Source of the DNA: Pseudomonadota bacterium
Lineage (GTDB): Bacteria; Pseudomonadota; Gammaproteobacteria; Burkholderiales; SG8-39
Direction: 5' to 3'
Length of the DNA stretch: 64,000 nt
NCBI GenBank assembly: GCA_025352885.1
Contig: JANXRZ010000240.1
Location: forward strand, 26,573 to 90,572
This document shows positions 17,419-25,817 of the stretch, in pieces. The position numbers were made by a program, and so were the translations under genes. The stretch's first letter is position 1. Every line of letters begins with the position of its first letter. The notes under the pieces are model-generated. The model saw nothing but the letters and a program-made list of their open reading frames with translations. It was not told where the DNA came from and ran no database searches.

Positions 17419-18301
17419 GCCCGAACTGCTGCAGCAGGTACCGCTTGTCCCGCGCAAACACCTTGGGGTCGAGCGCATCGAGTCTGACGCGCGCGCGCCG
17501 CGCCGCATATTCTTCGCCGAGCAGGTAGTCGAGCACCGGGTGCCTGGAGAGGAAGCGCCCCGCCGCATAATCGACCGTCGGCAGCGCCACCCGCGAAGCC
17601 CATGCATGCATGAAGCCAAGCGACGGCGTGGTGTTGTCGGTCACGTCGATCTCCTCGGTCATGCGAAAGCCGTGCCTGGCCACCGTGTCCCGGAACATTT
17701 GCAAGGGGTGCCCCGAGCGGTTGTATGCGGGAATGCGCGTACGGTAGTAATCGATGATCACCCACTTGCCGCCGGGTTTCAGCACCTCGCGCACGTTCTT
17801 CACGCCCACTTCGAGCGGCACATTGTGGAAGGACTCAGAGCAGATCACGACGTCAAACGATCCACGGTATTTCGCCATGTCGAGCGCCTCGAACCCGCTC
17901 ACGATCACCTCGACGCCCGGCTGCGCCTTGCGGATGTGCTCGGCATGGCCGGGATTCGGCGTGAGGCCCACGGGCTCAGCGCCCGCGGCCTTGAGCATGG
18001 CGAGCAGCCCGCCGGTTCCGCATCCGAGGTCGAGCACCCGTTGGCCCGGCGTGACGCGTGCCACCAGCAAGCGTGCGTAAGCTTCCGTCGATTCTCGCAG
18101 CGACTGGAAGCTGATTGTCTCGGGGTCGGGAATCGGGTCGAAGTACCCCGAGTGCAGGAAATCGTTGCGGAAGATCTGCGTGTACAAGTCGAGCTCCGGG
18201 TCGGTGCTGCCATCGACCCGGGCGCGCTTTACCTTGTCTACATGAGCCAGCAGCGCCGGGACGTTGAGCAGGCGCTTGAAGACCGTCCAGGCGAGGCTCA
18301 C
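17414..18301 (-). CDS. SAM-dependent class I methyltransferase
   Basis: 295 residues with a Rossmann methyltransferase core: motif I VLDLGCGTGGLL (about residue 90-101), an acidic motif II region, FDVVICSESFHNV (motif IV) and LKPGGKWVIIDYY (motif VI). The N-terminal 85 residues (QIFRNDFLHSGYFDPIPDPETISFQ) and C-terminal 60 residues form caps as in cyclopropane-fatty-acid-synthase-like or natural-product methyltransferases. Start GTG 18301 is ten bases from the upstream receptor stop, so the receptor, methyltransferase and monooxygenase are likely one transcript. The acceptor is unknown. Confidence 0.86.
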   Translation of the reverse strand: MSLAWTVFKRLLNVPALLAHVDKVKRARVDGSTDPELDLYTQIFRNDFLHSGYFDPIPDPETISFQSLRESTEAYARLLVARVTPGQRVLDLGCGTGGLLAMLKAAGAEPVGLTPNPGHAEHIRKAQPGVEVIVSGFEALDMAKYRGSFDVVICSESFHNVPLEVGVKNVREVLKPGGKWVIIDYYRTRIPAYNRSGHPLQMFRDTVARHGFRMTEEIDVTDNTTPSLGFMHAWASRVALPTVDYAAGRFLSRHPVLDYLLGEEYAARRARVRLDALDPKVFARDKRYLLQQFGQ

Positions 18302-18311
18302 GCCGTCCCGA

Positions 18312-19274
18312 TCATTCGGGCTGCATCCCGGAGGCGCGCGTGATGCGCCGGTACTCGTCGATCTGCTCTCTGGTGAAGGCGGCCAGCTCTTCGGGCGTGG
18401 ACGGGTTCATGATGAACGCCTGCTTGTCCATCCCGGCAATGACGTCCGGGCGCTTCATGGCCGCGACGAATTCCTTGTTGATCCGGTCAGTGAGGTCCTT
18501 TGGCATCTTGCCCGGCCCGTACAGCGCAGCCCAGGACAAGATGGAGAATTTGGGCAGCCCGGCCTCCGCTATGGTGGGAACGTCGGGCAGGATCGGCGAG
18601 CGCTGCTTGAGCGAGGTGACCAGCGCCCGCAGCTTGCCTTCCTTGACATACGCAAGACCCGTGGTCGGCGTCGCCCAGATGAGCTGCACGCGCCCCCCGA
18701 TGAGGTCGGTGACCGCGGCCGGCTCGCCTTTGTAGGGCACGTGCAGCATCTGCACGCCGGCGAGCGCGTTCATTTGCGCGAAGGAAACGATGCCCGTGGT
18801 ATTGCCCGTGGCATAGGCCAGCTTCCCGGGGTTCGCCTTCGCGTAGGCAATCAGCTCGCCGAACGTCTTTGCAGGGACGCCCGCATTGGCGAAGAGGAAG
18901 AACGTGTAGCGGCCCACATCGGTGATCGGCGTGAAATCGACGACCGGATCGTAGGGCGGCGCCTTGCGCATTGCCGGCACGACTGCGATCGGGCTGTTGG
19001 TCGCCATCAGAAGCGTGTAGCCATCGGGCAGCGCCTTGGCCACCTCGGCGCCGGCAATCGCGCCGTCGGCACCCGCCTTGTTTTCGACCACGACCGTCTG
19101 GCCGACGGCCTGCGAGACCGAGTTGCCGAGGATGCGGCTGATCGTATCTGTCGCCGACCCCGCGGGAAACGGGACGATCAGCTTGATCGGCTTGTTCGGC
19201 CATTGCCCTTGCGCCGCGGCCGACGCGGCAACTGCAGACAGCGCGAGCGCCGCCACAATGCACGTGAATCTCAT
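18312..19274 (-). CDS. Bug-family TTT periplasmic substrate-binding receptor (3)
   Basis: 320 residues with signal peptide MRFTCIVAALALSAVAASAAAQ and the Bug core: PIKLIVPFPAGSATDTISRIL, ALPDGYTLLM, a GNTTGIVSFAQMNAL loop and VPTIAEAGLP near the C-terminal lobe. It is the first gene of a leftward unit with a methyltransferase and an FAD monooxygenase, so its ligand may be the aromatic or related substrate those enzymes act on; that is inference from order alone. It is divergent from gnd, with 56 bases between the two starts, which include GGAGGAAC before this gene. Confidence 0.92.
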   Translation of the reverse strand: MRFTCIVAALALSAVAASAAAQGQWPNKPIKLIVPFPAGSATDTISRILGNSVSQAVGQTVVVENKAGADGAIAGAEVAKALPDGYTLLMATNSPIAVVPAMRKAPPYDPVVDFTPITDVGRYTFFLFANAGVPAKTFGELIAYAKANPGKLAYATGNTTGIVSFAQMNALAGVQMLHVPYKGEPAAVTDLIGGRVQLIWATPTTGLAYVKEGKLRALVTSLKQRSPILPDVPTIAEAGLPKFSILSWAALYGPGKMPKDLTDRINKEFVAAMKRPDVIAGMDKQAFIMNPSTPEELAAFTREQIDEYRRITRASGMQPE

Positions 19275-19330
19275 ATGTTCCTCCTTTAATTGTGCGCGGA
19301 TTATAGAATGGGTTTCACTCTGGAGGCAGC

Positions 19331-20239
19331 ATGGAAATCGGAATCGTAGGACTGGGACGCATGGGCGCGAACATGGCGCGTCGCCTGGCGCGCGGCGGTG
19401 TGCGAGTGGTGGCGTGGGACCGTGAAAAATCGCAGTGCGACGAGATTGCGAAAGAACCGGGCGTGGAGGCCGCGGAAGGTCTCGCAGACCTCGCGGTCAA
19501 GCTCGCCGGCGAGCGCGTGATCATCATCATGGTGCCCTCGGGCGCGCCGACACAGAGCGCGATCGACAACCTGCTGCCGCTGATTTCCAACAACGACACG
19601 CTGGTCGACGGGGGCAACTCGTTCTACAAGGACTCGATGAACCGCGCGCTCACGCTCTCGCAGCGCGGCGTGCGCTACGTCGATGCAGGCGTTTCCGGCG
19701 GCATACACGGCCTGGCCAACGGCTACTGCCTCATGCTCGGCGGAACGCCGAAGGCCATCGAGAACTTTGCGCCGTTCGCGCGCATCCTTGCGCCCGGACC
19801 GGAAACAGGGTGGCTGCATTGCGGGCAGAGCGGCTCGGGGCACTTTGCGAAAATGATCCACAACGGCATCGAGTACGGAATGATGCAGGCGCTCGGCGAA
19901 GGCTTCGCGCTCCTCGCGGGCCGCAAGGACTTCGACATCGACCTCGCGCGGCTTGCCGAGACGTGGCGCCATGGCAGCGTCGTGCGCTCGTGGCTGCTCG
20001 ACCTCACGAGCGAAGCGCTGGCCGAAGAAGAGAATCTCGCGGGCATCGCGCCTGTGGTGGCCGATTCGGGCGAAGGCCGCTGGACCGCTCTCGAAGCCAT
20101 CGAACAGGGCACGCCGGCCCCGGTCATGACGCTGGCGCTTATGAGCCGGTTCTCGAGCCAAGGCAAGGGCGGCTTCTCCGACAAGCTCCTCGCGATGATG
20201 CGCGCCAAGTTCGGAGGCCACGCGGTCAAGCGCCTCTAG
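19331..20239 (+). CDS. gnd: 6-phosphogluconate dehydrogenase, short decarboxylating form
   Basis: 302 residues, matching the short (about 300-residue, GndA/YqeC-like, often NAD-linked) form rather than the 470-residue enteric enzyme. It has the GLGRMGANMARRL dinucleotide motif, VDGGNSFYKDSMNR, DAGVSGGIHGLANGYCLMLGG and the catalytic-lysine block GSGHFAKMIHNGIEYGMMQ. It converts 6-phosphogluconate to ribulose 5-phosphate with release of CO2. The next gene is gluconokinase, so the two together carry gluconate into the pentose phosphate pathway. Confidence 0.94.
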   Translation: MEIGIVGLGRMGANMARRLARGGVRVVAWDREKSQCDEIAKEPGVEAAEGLADLAVKLAGERVIIIMVPSGAPTQSAIDNLLPLISNNDTLVDGGNSFYKDSMNRALTLSQRGVRYVDAGVSGGIHGLANGYCLMLGGTPKAIENFAPFARILAPGPETGWLHCGQSGSGHFAKMIHNGIEYGMMQALGEGFALLAGRKDFDIDLARLAETWRHGSVVRSWLLDLTSEALAEEENLAGIAPVVADSGEGRWTALEAIEQGTPAPVMTLALMSRFSSQGKGGFSDKLLAMMRAKFGGHAVKRL

Positions 20240-20247
20240 CCGCTCGC

Positions 20248-20280
20248 ATGAACGTCAGCGCATGATCGTCAGCGCATGAT
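20248..20280 (+). repeat. 14-base tandem duplication around the gluconokinase start
   Basis: The unit GTCAGCGCATGATC occurs twice in direct succession (about 20254-20267 and 20268-20281). It places two ATG codons 14 bases apart (20262 and 20276) in different frames; only the second opens gntK. No purine-rich Shine-Dalgarno lies before either. Confidence 0.7.
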
Positions 20281-20755
20281 CGTCATCGTGATGGGCGTGT
20301 CCGGCGCCGGCAAAACGACGGTCGGCGCTGCCCTTGCCAAAGCGTTGGCCGCGGCCTTCCTCGACGCAGACGATTTTCACCCGCCGGAGAACGTCGCCAA
20401 AATGGCCTCGGGCATTCCCCTTACAGATGAGGATCGCTGGCCTTGGCTGGATGGCCTGAACGGCGAACTGCGAAAGCATGAGGCGGAAAGTGAGGACGCC
20501 GTGCTGGCGTGCTCGGCGCTCAAGGCCGTTTACCGATCGCGACTCATCGAAGGGCTGCCTGGAGCGCGGCTGGTTTACCTAAGCGCTTCGTACGAATCGA
20601 TTTCCGAGCGGGTGGCCACGCGAAAGCACAAATACATGCCCGCTTCGCTCTTGGAGAGCCAGTTCAGGACCCTGGAGCCGCCATCCAACGCACGCGAAAT
20701 CGACGCCACGCTGCCCGTGGACGAAGTGGTTCGACGGATCGTCGCGGGTCTCTAG
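20276..20755 (+). CDS. gntK: Gluconokinase
   Basis: 159 residues, the usual size of GntK/IdnK. It has the P-loop GVSGAGKTT at the N-terminus, DADDFHPPENVAKMASGIPLTDEDRWPWL, the conserved CSALKAVYR block and the HxxxMPxxLLxSQFxxLE lid, all diagnostic. It phosphorylates gluconate to 6-phosphogluconate, the substrate of the gnd product encoded 36 bases upstream. ATG 20276 lies in the second copy of a 14-base duplication. The stop is shared, as CTAG, with the convergent DUF2237 gene. Confidence 0.95.
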   Translation: MIVIVMGVSGAGKTTVGAALAKALAAAFLDADDFHPPENVAKMASGIPLTDEDRWPWLDGLNGELRKHEAESEDAVLACSALKAVYRSRLIEGLPGARLVYLSASYESISERVATRKHKYMPASLLESQFRTLEPPSNAREIDATLPVDEVVRRIVAGL

Positions 20756-21123
20756 GAGAGGTCGAGCGCGTAGGCCTTGAGCGCTTCGAGCGGCACGAAC
20801 TCGAGCACTTTGGCGTGCGTCCCTGCGAGCTTGACCGGCGGCGCCATGCCGTCGGCCAGCGCTTCCTTCCAGCGCTCGGCGCACAGGCACCAGCAGTCCC
20901 CCGGCTTCAATCCCGGGAAGCCGTAGGCCGGCATCGGCGTGGAAAGGTCGTTGCCGCGCGAGCGCGAATACTCGAGGAACTCGGCCGTCATGCTGGCGCA
21001 CACCGCGTGTACGCCTAGATCCTCGGCGCCGGTTTCACAGCTCCCGCTGCGATAGAAACCGGTCAGCGGACGCGAGCAGCATTCGCTCAGCGGCTCGCCG
21101 TATACGTTCAGTTGGCTCGGCAT
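20752..21123 (-). CDS. DUF2237 family protein
   Basis: 123 residues, matching the DUF2237 family in full: NVYGEPLSECC, GFYRSGSCETGAEDLGVHAVCA, FLEYSRSRGNDLSTP and GLKPGDCWCLCAERW. Several conserved cysteines and the acidic/arginine blocks suggest a small enzyme or binding protein; structures exist for the family but no function is established that I know of. ATG 21123 is chosen because homologous sequence begins there; the open frame further upstream is not conserved-looking. It follows the gamma-glutamyltranspeptidase gene by 25 bases on the same strand. Confidence 0.88.
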   Translation of the reverse strand: MPSQLNVYGEPLSECCSRPLTGFYRSGSCETGAEDLGVHAVCASMTAEFLEYSRSRGNDLSTPMPAYGFPGLKPGDCWCLCAERWKEALADGMAPPVKLAGTHAKVLEFVPLEALKAYALDLS

Positions 21124-21148
21124 GTCCTCTCCATGGGTAAACGGTTGT

Positions 21149-22879
21149 TCATTCGCCTCGCGCCACGCCTTCGCGACGCGGGTCGGCTCCGCCGCGCCAT
21201 CCTTCTCTGGTGCGCTCGATGCCATGCAATCCGCTGGTCTGCGGCGAAAAATTCAGTGTATGACCGCGCTTTTCGAGCGCGTCGGCCAGGTCCTCGTAGG
21301 CCGACCCCCGCTCGATGAAGGTCGGGCCATAGGCTGCGCCAAAATTCGGCAGCGCGATCGCCGCCTGCATGTCGAGCCGCCAGTCGAGCAGTCCCACCAG
21401 TGTCTTGGCCACGTAGTTGATGATCGCGGGACCGCCGGGCGAGCCGACCACCGCCTGCAACCGTCCCTCGCGATCGAACACGAACGTCGGCGCCATCGAA
21501 CTGCGCGGGCGCTTGCCCGGCTCGACGCGATTTGCTGCGGGGCGGCCTTCGAACTCGGGCGAAAAAGCAAAATCCGTCATTTGGTTGTTGAGCAGGAAGC
21601 CGCGCACCATGATGCGGCTGCCGAACTGGCTTTCGATGGTCGTGGTCAGGGCCACTGCATTGCCTTGGCCGTCGACGATGGAGACATGGCTGGTGCCTGC
21701 GACCTCGGTATCGGGCGCGTCCGCCCAGGCAACGGCGCCGTGCGGCTCCCCCGCACGCGCAGCGCCCATCGTGCGTTCGCCGATCAGGGCAGCCCGCCCG
21801 TTCAGGTAGGCAGGATCGAGGAGGCCCGCGACCGGCTGGGGCACGAAGTCTGGATCGGCGATGTAGCGCAGGCGGTCGGCATAAGCGAGCCGCCCGGCTT
21901 CTGCGAAGAGGTGCACGGCGAGCTCCGAGCCCGGTGCCGCGCGCTCGAACCCGACCCTCTCCAACGTGCCGAGCAGCTCGAGCACCGACACGCTGCCCGA
22001 GCTTGGCGGCCCCATGCCACAGATGCGGACCTCGCGATAGCCGCCGCATACCGGCGCCCTTTCCTTTGCCTCGTAGCGTGCGAGGTCCTCGATCGAAAGG
22101 TCGCCGGGGCGCACATGCCCACGTACGGCAGCAACGATTTCCGCCGCGATCGGGCCGCGATAAAACGCCTCGGCGCCGCCGGATGCGATCTGCGCGAGGG
22201 TCTTGGCGTACTCGAGGTTCACGAGGATCGCGCCCGGCTTCCTGGCTTTGCCCGACGCATCGTAAAAAAGCGCGCGCGCTGCGGGATCCTTCGCAAGGCT
22301 CGATTCGCCTGCGAGCAGGAGGCCCAGCCTGCGCGGCATCGGGAACCCGTTGGTCGCGAGGCGAAGCGCCGGCTCGAAAAGGCGCGGCCAGGCCAGCCGC
22401 CCATGCCGGCGATGCGTTAGCTCGAGCGCCCGCAACGCGCCCGGCGTGCCGACCGCAAGCCCGCTCGCCACGGCGGAATAGCGATCGAGCGGCCGTCCAG
22501 CGGGATCGACGAAGCGAACGGGCTTCGCGGCCTGTGGTGCCGTTTCGCGCCCGTCATACGAGCGCACGACGCGCTCCTTCGCATCCCAGTGCAGCAAGAA
22601 CAGGCCGCCGCCGATCCCGGAAGATTGCGGCTCCACCAATCCGAGCACCAGTTGAACCGCAATCGCCGCATCGACCGCGCTGCCGCCCGCGCGGAGGATC
22701 TCGACACCAGCGTCGACCGCAAGCGGGTTCGCTGCCACGACCATGAAGCGCTTCGTGACGACCGCCTTTTTCGCCTCGAAACCGGTTGCCCCTTCGGGCT
22801 GAAGCAAGCCTTGCGCGAGCGCGCACGGCGCCAGCATTAAAAGCAGTCCGGCAACGATCCCGTTTTTGAGCGCCCTCAT
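21149..22879 (-). CDS. ggt: Gamma-glutamyltranspeptidase precursor
   Basis: 576 residues. A signal peptide (MRALKNGIVAGLLLMLAPCALAQ) is followed by the large subunit, with GGSAVDAAIAVQLVLGLVEPQSSGIGGG and the RGP-xxxEIV segment. An autocleavage site then leads to the small subunit beginning TSHVSIVDGQGNAVA, where the threonine is the catalytic nucleophile. It would work in the periplasm, cleaving glutathione or other gamma-glutamyl amides. ATG 22879 overlaps the stop of the MFS gene (ATGA), so the two and DUF2237 probably form one operon. Confidence 0.95.
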   Translation of the reverse strand: MRALKNGIVAGLLLMLAPCALAQGLLQPEGATGFEAKKAVVTKRFMVVAANPLAVDAGVEILRAGGSAVDAAIAVQLVLGLVEPQSSGIGGGLFLLHWDAKERVVRSYDGRETAPQAAKPVRFVDPAGRPLDRYSAVASGLAVGTPGALRALELTHRRHGRLAWPRLFEPALRLATNGFPMPRRLGLLLAGESSLAKDPAARALFYDASGKARKPGAILVNLEYAKTLAQIASGGAEAFYRGPIAAEIVAAVRGHVRPGDLSIEDLARYEAKERAPVCGGYREVRICGMGPPSSGSVSVLELLGTLERVGFERAAPGSELAVHLFAEAGRLAYADRLRYIADPDFVPQPVAGLLDPAYLNGRAALIGERTMGAARAGEPHGAVAWADAPDTEVAGTSHVSIVDGQGNAVALTTTIESQFGSRIMVRGFLLNNQMTDFAFSPEFEGRPAANRVEPGKRPRSSMAPTFVFDREGRLQAVVGSPGGPAIINYVAKTLVGLLDWRLDMQAAIALPNFGAAYGPTFIERGSAYEDLADALEKRGHTLNFSPQTSGLHGIERTREGWRGGADPRREGVARGE

Positions 22880-24000
22880 CGCTCGATTATCCACAATGCG
22901 GCGCCCCCTGCGGCCAGCGCGGCGGCCGCAACCACAAGCGAAGGGCCGAATCCGCCAAGCCATACGACCAGGTAACCGGCGAACGGCGGCCCGATCAATT
23001 GCCCGAACCCGAACGAAGCGGTGAGCGCACCCATCAGGGGCGCCGCGCTCGTGCGCATCTGTCCGGCCAGGGCGCGCGCACGGTGAAGCGTGAGAAGGGT
23101 GATTGCGACGAAGGCCAGACCCAGCAGCAGGCTTCCGATTGCAAGGCCGATCGCATTGGGAACCACGACCGGCACGATGACGCCCAGCGCTTCGACGAAA
23201 AAACAGCCGATCAGCGCGCCCGATGCGCTCGTGCCCGTAAACCGGCCGAGAAGAAGGGTGCCGGCCAGTGCCGCTGCGCCGAACATCGGCCAGAACCACC
23301 CCGATGCGAACGCTCCGCCCAGCAGGTCGCGCGCAATCACCGGCATGAACGTACCTGGAATGATGTAGCCGAAGCCGTAGAGCCCGTAAGCAACGATCAG
23401 CGTCCAGGCGGCACGGTTCCAACGACGGCTGGTGGTCTCGCCTCCAGGCGCCAAGGTCGCGTCGTGCGCCGGGCCGAACGCCTTCCAGCACAGCGCCGTC
23501 GCGATAAGGCTTGCGCTGCCGAACGCTATCCAGATCGAGGACGAGTCCATCCCCGCAGCGGTCAGCGCAAGGCACGCAAGGCCGGTGGCGATGATGCCGC
23601 ACCCCACTCCGCCGAACACGATGCCGAAGAGCCGCGGGGAACCGGCGCGAGTCAGGCGCTCCAGGCTGATCGCAGCTGCGTAGACGAGCACCCACGCGCT
23701 CGCGACGCCGCTTGCAAAGCGCAGCACCCACCACAGTGCAAATCCGCTCACCAGGCCAACGGCAAGCGTGAGGACACCGGTCGCGACAAGACCAGAGCGG
23801 ACCATGAGCGACGGTCGCGCCGTCACCCAGATCGTGGCGAGCGCGCCGACGAGATACCCGAGGTAATTGGCGAAGGCCAGCCAGCTGCCTTCGGTGAGCG
23901 TCAGTCCGGAATCGGCCTGCATGAGCGGCAGGAGCGGCGTAAACGCAAACCGCCCGACACCCATGGCGACGGCGAGGGCCACCAGCCCGGAAAGCGCCAC
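22876..24000 (-). CDS. YbfB/YjiJ family MFS transporter
   Basis: 374 residues with about 12 hydrophobic helices. The N-terminal GLVALAVAMGVGRFAFTPLLPLM and NYLGYLVGAL segments are the hallmark of the YbfB/YjiJ (MFS_4) subfamily, whose substrates are mostly unknown. The start is GTG 24000, with GGGAGG about 13 bases upstream. It is immediately followed, with ATGA overlap, by ggt, so import of a product of gamma-glutamyl cleavage, or export linked to it, is possible but unproven. Confidence 0.88.
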   Translation of the reverse strand: MALSGLVALAVAMGVGRFAFTPLLPLMQADSGLTLTEGSWLAFANYLGYLVGALATIWVTARPSLMVRSGLVATGVLTLAVGLVSGFALWWVLRFASGVASAWVLVYAAAISLERLTRAGSPRLFGIVFGGVGCGIIATGLACLALTAAGMDSSSIWIAFGSASLIATALCWKAFGPAHDATLAPGGETTSRRWNRAAWTLIVAYGLYGFGYIIPGTFMPVIARDLLGGAFASGWFWPMFGAAALAGTLLLGRFTGTSASGALIGCFFVEALGVIVPVVVPNAIGLAIGSLLLGLAFVAITLLTLHRARALAGQMRTSAAPLMGALTASFGFGQLIGPPFAGYLVVWLGGFGPSLVVAAAALAAGGAALWIIER

Positions 24001-24028
24001 CCGTCGAGGAGACGCCTCCCGAGCGGAA

Positions 24029-24928
24029 CTAGGCGGGCGCGGCCTGTTCAGCGTCGTCGACCGGCTGGCGCCGGCGCTCGTCGCCGATCAGCCGCTCGCG
24101 CAGGATCTTCGACAGGTAGTCGATGGCGTAGACCGTCACGATCACCACCATGATGATGAGGCAGGCCTCCTGCAGTTCATAGGCACGCAGCCGGTCGGCG
24201 AGGAGGAACCCGATCCCGCCCGCCCCGACGATGCCGAGGATAGAAGCCGAGCGCACGTTGTGCTCGAACATGTAGAGCGTGTTCGACAGCATCATCGGCA
24301 GCACCTGCGGCAGCACGCCGAAGCGTATGCGCTGCAACCCGTTGCCGCCCGCTGCGACAATGCCGTCGACCTGCTTTTTCTCGAGGTTCTCGATCGCCTC
24401 GGAATACAGCTTGATGAACGTCCCGGTCTCCACGATTGCGATGGCCATGATTCCCGCGAGCGGACCCAGGCCGATCGCGCGAACGAAGATCAATGCCCAG
24501 ATGAGGTAGTCGAAGGAGCGCAGCAGGTCGGCAAACCGGCGGGTGCCGAACTGCACGGGCCGCGAGCGCATCATGTTTTTCGCGGCGAAAAAGCTCAAGG
24601 GGAAGGCGATCAGCGCCCCCGTCAGGGTGCCGAGGAAAGCCATGGCAATCGTCTCACCCATGACTTTCAGGATCATCGGCAGGCTATCCCAGCCGGTGGG
24701 CGGAAAGAGCTGCGCGACGACCACGGAGGCGAACTTCGTCAGGCCGTGGAGGAAATTCGTCGAAAGGAAGCCGAACCGGTACAGGCAGTACACCGTCAGC
24801 GCGGCGGCACATGCGCCGAGCAGCCATTGGCGCACCCGCTCGGCCGGATCGGGCGAGAAGGCACCCGGCAGGCGTTCGCGCTCGGCGGCGATGTCGGCCG
24901 GGGTAAGGTCGGCGAGGCGCACGGTCAT
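24029..24928 (-). CDS. phnE: Phosphonate-type ABC transporter permease (second PhnE)
   Basis: 299 residues from ATG 24928 (an in-frame ATG at 24967 would overlap the upstream gene). It has about six membrane helices and a binding-protein-dependent permease loop, EAIENLEKKQVDGIVAAGGNGLQRIRFGVLPQVLP, ending with NVRSASILGIVGAGGIGFLL, the PhnE EAA-type motif. It pairs with the neighbouring PhnE paralogue to form a heterodimeric channel for phosphonate, phosphite or a phosphate ester. Last gene of the phnC-D-E-E operon. Confidence 0.92.
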   Translation of the reverse strand: MTVRLADLTPADIAAERERLPGAFSPDPAERVRQWLLGACAAALTVYCLYRFGFLSTNFLHGLTKFASVVVAQLFPPTGWDSLPMILKVMGETIAMAFLGTLTGALIAFPLSFFAAKNMMRSRPVQFGTRRFADLLRSFDYLIWALIFVRAIGLGPLAGIMAIAIVETGTFIKLYSEAIENLEKKQVDGIVAAGGNGLQRIRFGVLPQVLPMMLSNTLYMFEHNVRSASILGIVGAGGIGFLLADRLRAYELQEACLIIMVVIVTVYAIDYLSKILRERLIGDERRRQPVDDAEQAAPA

Positions 24929-24935
24929 TGCGCGG

Positions 24936-25817
24936 TCATCGCGAAAAGCTCGCCTTTCCGATCGCACTGTGGCGGAACTTTTCGCTCAGCATGTCGATGG
25001 CCATGATGGTGGCGACGATGATCAGCAGGATCGCCCCCGCATCGGAAAAATAAAGCAGCTGCACGGAGGTGAAGAGGTCGTGTCCGATGCCGCCCGCCCC
25101 GACGAACCCGACGATCGTCGCGCTGCGCACGTTCAGCTCCATGCGCCAGAACGTGTACGACATGTAATTGGGGATCACCTGCGGCAGCACGGCGAAGCGG
25201 ATCTCCTGCCACCACGTGCCGCCGGCTGCGCGGATCCCGTCTATCGGCAGGGGGCTGATGTTCTCGTTCACCTCGGCGAAGAGCTTGCCCTGCGCGCCGA
25301 TCGTGTGGACCATGATCGCAAGCACGCCGGCCAGCGGCCCGATCCCGAACGCGATGATGAAGAGGAGCGCCCAGACGATGTCCGGCACCGTGCGCGCGAT
25401 TTCGAGGACCCGGCGCGTCGTCCAGTAGGTCAGGTAGCTGCCGGCGAGATTACGGGCGGCAAAGAAGCTGAGCAGGCCGCCAATCGTCGTGCCAAGGATG
25501 GTCGCGAGCCATGCCATCAGCAGCGTGTTCAGGAGGCTGTCCATCCACTTGCCGATGTCCCAGTACCACTCCGCGAGGTCTTTGCCGAATGTCGCATAGC
25601 CGATCGGCGGGATGAGCTTGGCAAGGAAATCCGTCGTTCGCGGCAGGCCCTCGACCAACCGGCCGATGTCGAACTTGGCCGTGATGCCGGCGGCCACGAG
25701 GCAGGCGATGAACGCCACGGCGAACACCGAAGCGTAGACCCGCTTCGTGCGCCGGTAAGCGGCATACTCTTCGGAAAAACGCGCGGCCGCGCCGCGCGGG
25801 ATTGCGACTGCGCTCAC
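24936..25817 (-). CDS. phnE: Phosphonate-type ABC transporter permease (first PhnE)
   Basis: 293 residues with six helices. The coupling segment GIRAAGGTWWQEIRFAVLPQVIPNYMSYTFWRMELNVRSATIVGFVGAGGIG is the PhnE signature. The gene starts four bases inside the phnD stop (ATGA) and is followed seven bases later by its paralogue, so both permeases are made together. Two different PhnE subunits in one system are a common arrangement for phosphonate/phosphite importers outside enteric bacteria. Confidence 0.93.
   Translation of the reverse strand: MSAVAIPRGAAARFSEEYAAYRRTKRVYASVFAVAFIACLVAAGITAKFDIGRLVEGLPRTTDFLAKLIPPIGYATFGKDLAEWYWDIGKWMDSLLNTLLMAWLATILGTTIGGLLSFFAARNLAGSYLTYWTTRRVLEIARTVPDIVWALLFIIAFGIGPLAGVLAIMVHTIGAQGKLFAEVNENISPLPIDGIRAAGGTWWQEIRFAVLPQVIPNYMSYTFWRMELNVRSATIVGFVGAGGIGHDLFTSVQLLYFSDAGAILLIIVATIMAIDMLSEKFRHSAIGKASFSR

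Noticed and set aside
19301..20221. 306-residue minus-strand frame opposite gnd
   Set aside because: It lies wholly on the gnd gene, with His/Arg-rich composition typical of antisense frames and no domain.
22999..24153. 384-residue plus-strand frame over the MFS gene
   Set aside because: The real gene is on the minus strand with clear membrane helices; this frame is highly charged and without motifs.
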